Source of the DNA: Rudanella sp.
GTDB lineage: Bacteria > Bacteroidota > Bacteroidia > Cytophagales > Spirosomataceae
Length of the DNA: 9,508 nt
Assembly: GCA_026785985.1 (NCBI GenBank)
Contig: JAJAYX010000494.1
Span: 1 to 9,508, forward strand
Direction of reading: 5' to 3'
A program made the translations under genes and the position numbers. Below the pieces are notes generated by a model. The model saw nothing but the letters and a program-made list of their open reading frames with translations, did not search any database and had not been told where the DNA came from. Shown here one piece after another: positions 6,581 to 9,508 of this stretch; position 1 is the stretch's first letter; each line of letters opens with the position of its first letter.

Positions 6581-8836
6581 ATGCCAGAAATGACCAGTAA
6601 AGAACGGGATCGGACCGCCGAAGCGGGGCCACACCCAAACCGTTGAGCTTTTCATAATTGCAGCCATTTGTTTGTTGCTGCTCCACTGTCTGTGGTACTG
6701 TCACGAACTTATCTATCCAGCTACCTGGATACGTAACTATCTGTATAACTTTCTATCTACCCTCAACACCCGTTTAGGGTTATTCGGTAATCCGTTCACC
6801 AGCAAAGCATTGGTGTTACTATTACTCTTTTTGTATGCCATTGGCTCGAAGGGAAAAATCGACCCGACGATTGGGCGAAGTCAGGTATTCCGCTATTCAG
6901 CTACGGGCCTACTATTATTCATCGGTTCCATCCCGATCCTTTATGCCAAAACCTTTGTGTCTCCCGTTGCCATCGACGGGCTGTATATGGCCCTGACGAT
7001 AGCAGGTACCATGCAGTTGATCAAGGGTGGGCAGTACCTGTCCCGCATCCTGTTTACGAGGTCGCCAAACGACATTTTCAACGATGCGAGCGAAGAGTTT
7101 CCCCAGAACGAAACGCTGGTGCAGAATGAGTTTTCGGTCCATTTCCAAACACTCTATTCCTACAAGGGTCAATGGCGACGGGGCCTGATTAACGTCGTCA
7201 ATCCGTTTCGGTCAGTTATCGTGCTGGGCTTGCAGGGATCGGAGAAAACGTTTGCCGTGTTGATTCAGGCTCTGTGGCAAAGTATTTACAAAGGATATGT
7301 GGCCTACGTATATGATTTTAAATTTCCGGACCTGACCGAGGAAGCCTACAACGCCTACCTGAAAACCCTGGCCGAAAACACTTACGCCTGGACACCCGCC
7401 GATGAGCTTACCGACCGCAAACGCAGAAACGATCCGGTAATCCCGAAATTTTACCGCTCCGGCGGGCCGGTCCTCAATTTCGATGACATCGAGTTTTCGC
7501 ATCGGTGCAATCCCATCGATGCCGACGGCATGACCGACGTGATGCCGGGCGGCCGGTGCCGTTGCCTACGAAGCCGCCCAAACAGTGATGTTGAACTTGA
7601 ACCGGACCTGGGCGCAGAAACAGCCGGGCGGCCGGTGCCGGTGAGTTTTTCCCGGAGTCGGCCATCAACTTCCTGACTTCGGTACTCTGGTATTTGCGGA
7701 CGGTGAACCTGAAATACCGCGCGTTGCTTGGGCAGGAAGAAAGCAAACCCGCCGATCAGCAGAATCCCGATTTACTCGCTGCCTACGCCCGGCTGTCTAA
7801 CTGCTGCACGTTCCCACACACGCTGGAGTTCATCAACCAGCGCTACGACGTAACCTTTGCCCTGATGGAGCGATACCCGGAAGTGGAAATTTACGTGCGA
7901 CCTTTTATCGATGCCCGCGATGGGGGCGCGATGGAGCAGTTGGAAGGACAGATTTCCTCCGTGCGTATCCCGATGGCCCGGCTCTCCTCGCCGACACTGT
8001 ATTGGGTGATGACGGGGTCTGATTTTACGCTTGACATCAACAACCCTGCCGATCCGAAAATCCTCTGCACGGGCAATAACCCCGCCCGGACGGCCATCTA
8101 CGGCACGGCCTTCTCCCTGTACACGGCCCGGCTCATGAAATTGGTGAACCGGAAAGGGCGGTTAAAATCGGCGTTATTCTGGGACGAGCTACCGACCATG
8201 TTCCTCAAAGGGCTGGATATGCTCATCGCGACGGCCCGCTCGAACAAGGTGGCCACCTGGCTGGGTATTCAGGACTTCGAGCAATTGACGCGGGATTACG
8301 GTGAAAAAGAAGCGAAGGTAATTATGAACCTGGGGGCCAATGTGTTCTCCGGCACGGTGGTTTATGAAACCGGTACGCCGGGGCGGGCCGAGAAACTATC
8401 CCGCCGATTTGGGAAAACGAATCAGGCCAAAGAGTCCATTACCTATTCCAAACACGATACGACGATCAACGTATCGCAACAGTTGACCGAGATGATTCCA
8501 GCGGCCAAAATCTCCCGGCTCAAACAGGGCGAATTTGTCGGGCAGTTCGTGGACAATTTCGGCGAAGAACTGGAGTTGAAAACCTTCAAATCGTTCATTG
8601 GCGTGGAAACGGAGCAAATGAAGAAACCCCACAAACTGCCGCCCATGCTCGATCTTGATGGCCTCATTCGCGACGTGTACGGCGTTGACCCGACTACCCT
8701 TTCGCCCGCCCATCGGCAAAATTTCAAATCCCGGTTGCTTCAGGATAATTACAAACGGGTGAAGGAGGATGTTCGGCTCCTGGTTGATTTTGAAGTGGCA
8801 GATTTTGGGATTGTGGTTAAAGAGCGCAAGGGTTAG
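6581..8836 (+). CDS. TraG/VirD4-type conjugative coupling ATPase, frame broken by three 16-nt inserts
   Basis: Deleting the three inserts (6611-6626, 7545-7560, 7624-7639) gives one 735-residue frame from the ATG at 6581 to the TAG at 8834. Residues 14 to about 150 hold several hydrophobic helices (ELFIIAAICLLLLHCLWY, ALVLLLLFLYAIG, GLLLFIGSIPILY), the usual membrane anchor of type IV coupling proteins. A Walker A-like loop lies at residues 211-218 (GLQGSEKT) and Walker B at about 517-522 (FWDELP). The segment NPIDADGMTDVM...VAYEAAQTVMLNLNRTWAQKQ...GEFFPESAINFLT is typical of the Bacteroidota TraG/MobC coupling family and is rebuilt only when the second and third inserts are removed. Coupling proteins dock the relaxosome to the transfer channel and pump DNA. 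Unusually, the Walker A glycine before Lys is Glu (E216). As it stands, translation from 6581 stops at 6643-6645, after about 21 codons. Confidence 0.85.
6611..6626 (+). repeat. 16-nt palindromic insert E7
   Basis: CGGACCGCCGAAGCGG, in gene orientation, directly after codon 10 of the coupling gene. Deletion joins MPEMTSKERD to GHTQTVELFIIAAI and links the start codon to the first membrane helix. Without deletion a TGA follows within 19 nt. Confidence 0.85.
7545..7560 (+). repeat. 16-nt palindromic insert E8
   Basis: CCGGGCGGCCGGTGCC. With the following G it forms stem CGGC/GCCG and loop CGGT. Deletion joins DADGMTDVM to VAYEAAQTVMLNLNRTW, both conserved-looking parts of the coupling protein. 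Confidence 0.9.
7624..7639 (+). repeat. 16-nt palindromic insert E9, identical to E8
   Basis: An exact second copy of CCGGGCGGCCGGTGCC, 63 nt (21 codons) after E8. A G flanks both copies at the 3' end and another at the 5' end, so 18 nt are shared. Deletion joins NRTWAQKQ to GEFFPESAINFLT. Confidence 0.9.
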
Positions 8837-8900
8837 TAACAGAGGTTGAAGTTAGACCAGGCAAAAATACGTAGCTCAAAACCTACCCCTTTGTTCCTTC

Positions 8901-8924
8901 CTGACTGCCTTTAAGGGCAGTCAG
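8901..8924. terminator. Bidirectional hairpin between convergent genes
   Basis: CTGACTGCC-tttaag-GGCAGTCAG is a 9-bp perfect stem with a 6-nt loop. It lies between the stop of the coupling gene (8836) and the stop of the convergent gene (8933). It can serve both transcripts, although no strong U-run follows on either side. Confidence 0.6.
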
Positions 8925-8932
8925 CGCACTTT

Positions 8933-9508
8933 CTACAAGATGTAGTGCGATGCGATGGCGTGGAATGCCTTCTCGTCAAGAGCATACCGGGCGGGTAGGG
9001 TTAGCCCTGAATTGCCGTTGAATAGCGCATGGTTCACGCCGTTGTACAATAGCCAGGCATTGGGGCCGGTGGCTAAAACGGATTCCTCAATGGCCATGCG
9101 CTCCATAGCCGCTTCTACCAGCTTTTGCGAAACGCCCACTTTCCGAACGAGTTTGGCGGCTTCCTGCCGGTCGGTTACGGCGGTATCGTGCAGTACGTTA
9201 AACACATCGTGCGTGGGGCTGGGGCATTCCTTCGCGTACCGCATAAAGTCGCGCAGGAAATTGACCAAAAACGCCTGGAACTGCTTTAGGTTGATGCCCC
9301 GGTGCGTAAAGATGTGCTGGTAGGCTCGTTCCGTCTCCGCGCTTTCATAGACCCATTCCAGGCCTTTCACATTGGCGTTTTCGGGTGTGTGGCCAGTTAC
9401 TAACCAATCAAGGTATTGGTCAAGGCTCACAAAATCGTCGGCCCAGCCCATCATGCCGTTAGAACAGATTTGACGGTAGTAGGCCACCCGCACTTTCTGT
9501 TGCCGTAC
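8933..9508 (-). CDS. DUF932-like plasmid/phage protein, N-terminus cut by window edge
   Basis: The frame is open from the right edge (reading VRQQKVRVAYYRQICSNG) to the stop at 8933, so the visible 191 residues are the C-terminal part. A GTG at 9493 could in principle start it, but the open frame beyond argues for a longer gene. The pattern RQICSNGMMGW followed by an all-helical region and then PNAWLLYNGVNHALF resembles DUF932-type proteins, which are common on Bacteroidota plasmids and phages and have no firmly known function. That assignment is from memory of the family pattern and is only moderately sure. It is convergent to the coupling gene and not part of either operon. No 16-nt insert is seen. 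Confidence 0.55.
   Translation of the reverse strand, partial: VRQQKVRVAYYRQICSNGMMGWADDFVSLDQYLDWLVTGHTPENANVKGLEWVYESAETERAYQHIFTHRGINLKQFQAFLVNFLRDFMRYAKECPSPTHDVFNVLHDTAVTDRQEAAKLVRKVGVSQKLVEAAMERMAIEESVLATGPNAWLLYNGVNHALFNGNSGLTLPARYALDEKAFHAIASHYIL

Noticed and set aside
1161..7639. Frame breaks as sequencing or assembly errors
   Set aside because: Homopolymer or single-base errors would not give recurring 16-nt palindromic sequences at the breaks, including identical copies in different genes. Adapter or assembly artefacts are not excluded by the sequence alone, but two families and both orientations make them unlikely.
1161..7639. The 16-nt repeats as a CRISPR array, iterons or integron attC sites
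   Set aside because: They are irregularly spaced over 6.5 kb, inside genes, in both orientations, with no spacers and no integrase nearby; attC sites are also much longer.
1161..7639. Group I/II introns or inteins at the breaks
   Set aside because: Sixteen nucleotides is far too short for a self-splicing intron or an intein, and no such motifs are present.
1..9508. tRNA, rRNA or riboswitch genes
   Set aside because: Nearly all the sequence is coding, and the gaps are too short or show only simple hairpins; no cloverleaf or known RNA signature was seen.

Overview
The window looks like part of a conjugative or mobilisable element (plasmid or integrated element) from a Bacteroidota bacterium, probably of the Spirosoma/Cytophagales type. 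The basis is protein character: a Bacteroidota-style TraG/VirD4-type coupling ATPase, a DUF3991/Toprim-type protein and a periplasmic M23 peptidase. There are no Shine-Dalgarno-like leaders, and one promoter candidate has the Bacteroidota -7 form TAnnTTTG. The genus is an inference.

Layout. From a 94-bp AT-rich divergent region (5797-5890) one gene set runs leftwards: two small unknown proteins (5452-5796, 5156-5440), a long Toprim-type protein (2319-5141), a single-TM protein (1520-2263), an unknown 226-residue protein (600-1312) and a RecE-like PD-(D/E)XK nuclease cut by the left edge (1-518). A second set runs rightwards: an M23 peptidase (5891-6568) and, 12 nt later, the coupling protein (6581-8836). 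A convergent gene resembling plasmid DUF932-type proteins enters from the right edge (8933-9508). Hairpins close most transcription units.

Main observation. Three of the nine genes are broken in frame, and every break coincides with a 16-nt GC-rich palindromic sequence. The commonest form is CGGACCGCCGAAGCGG (or ...GATGCGG); a second form is CCGGGCGGCCGGTGCC; two further copies are divergent. I count nine copies. Conceptually deleting exactly 16 nt at eight of them restores one continuous reading frame in each gene: the coupling protein (735 residues), the Toprim protein (924 residues) and the 226-residue protein. The joins fall inside conserved-looking sequence. No other frameshift or stop is needed in about 5.8 kb. 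The copies lie in both orientations relative to their genes, and eight of the nine can form a small hairpin with a 4-bp stem and a 4-nt loop. The ninth copy sits in frame near a start codon, and deleting it would destroy that gene.

This could be a family of tiny mobile palindromes that recently inactivated transfer genes. It could also be a set of inserts that the cell tolerates by translational bypassing, +1 frameshifting or RNA processing. The sequence alone cannot decide between these. The intact state of everything between the inserts is what makes tolerance worth testing.
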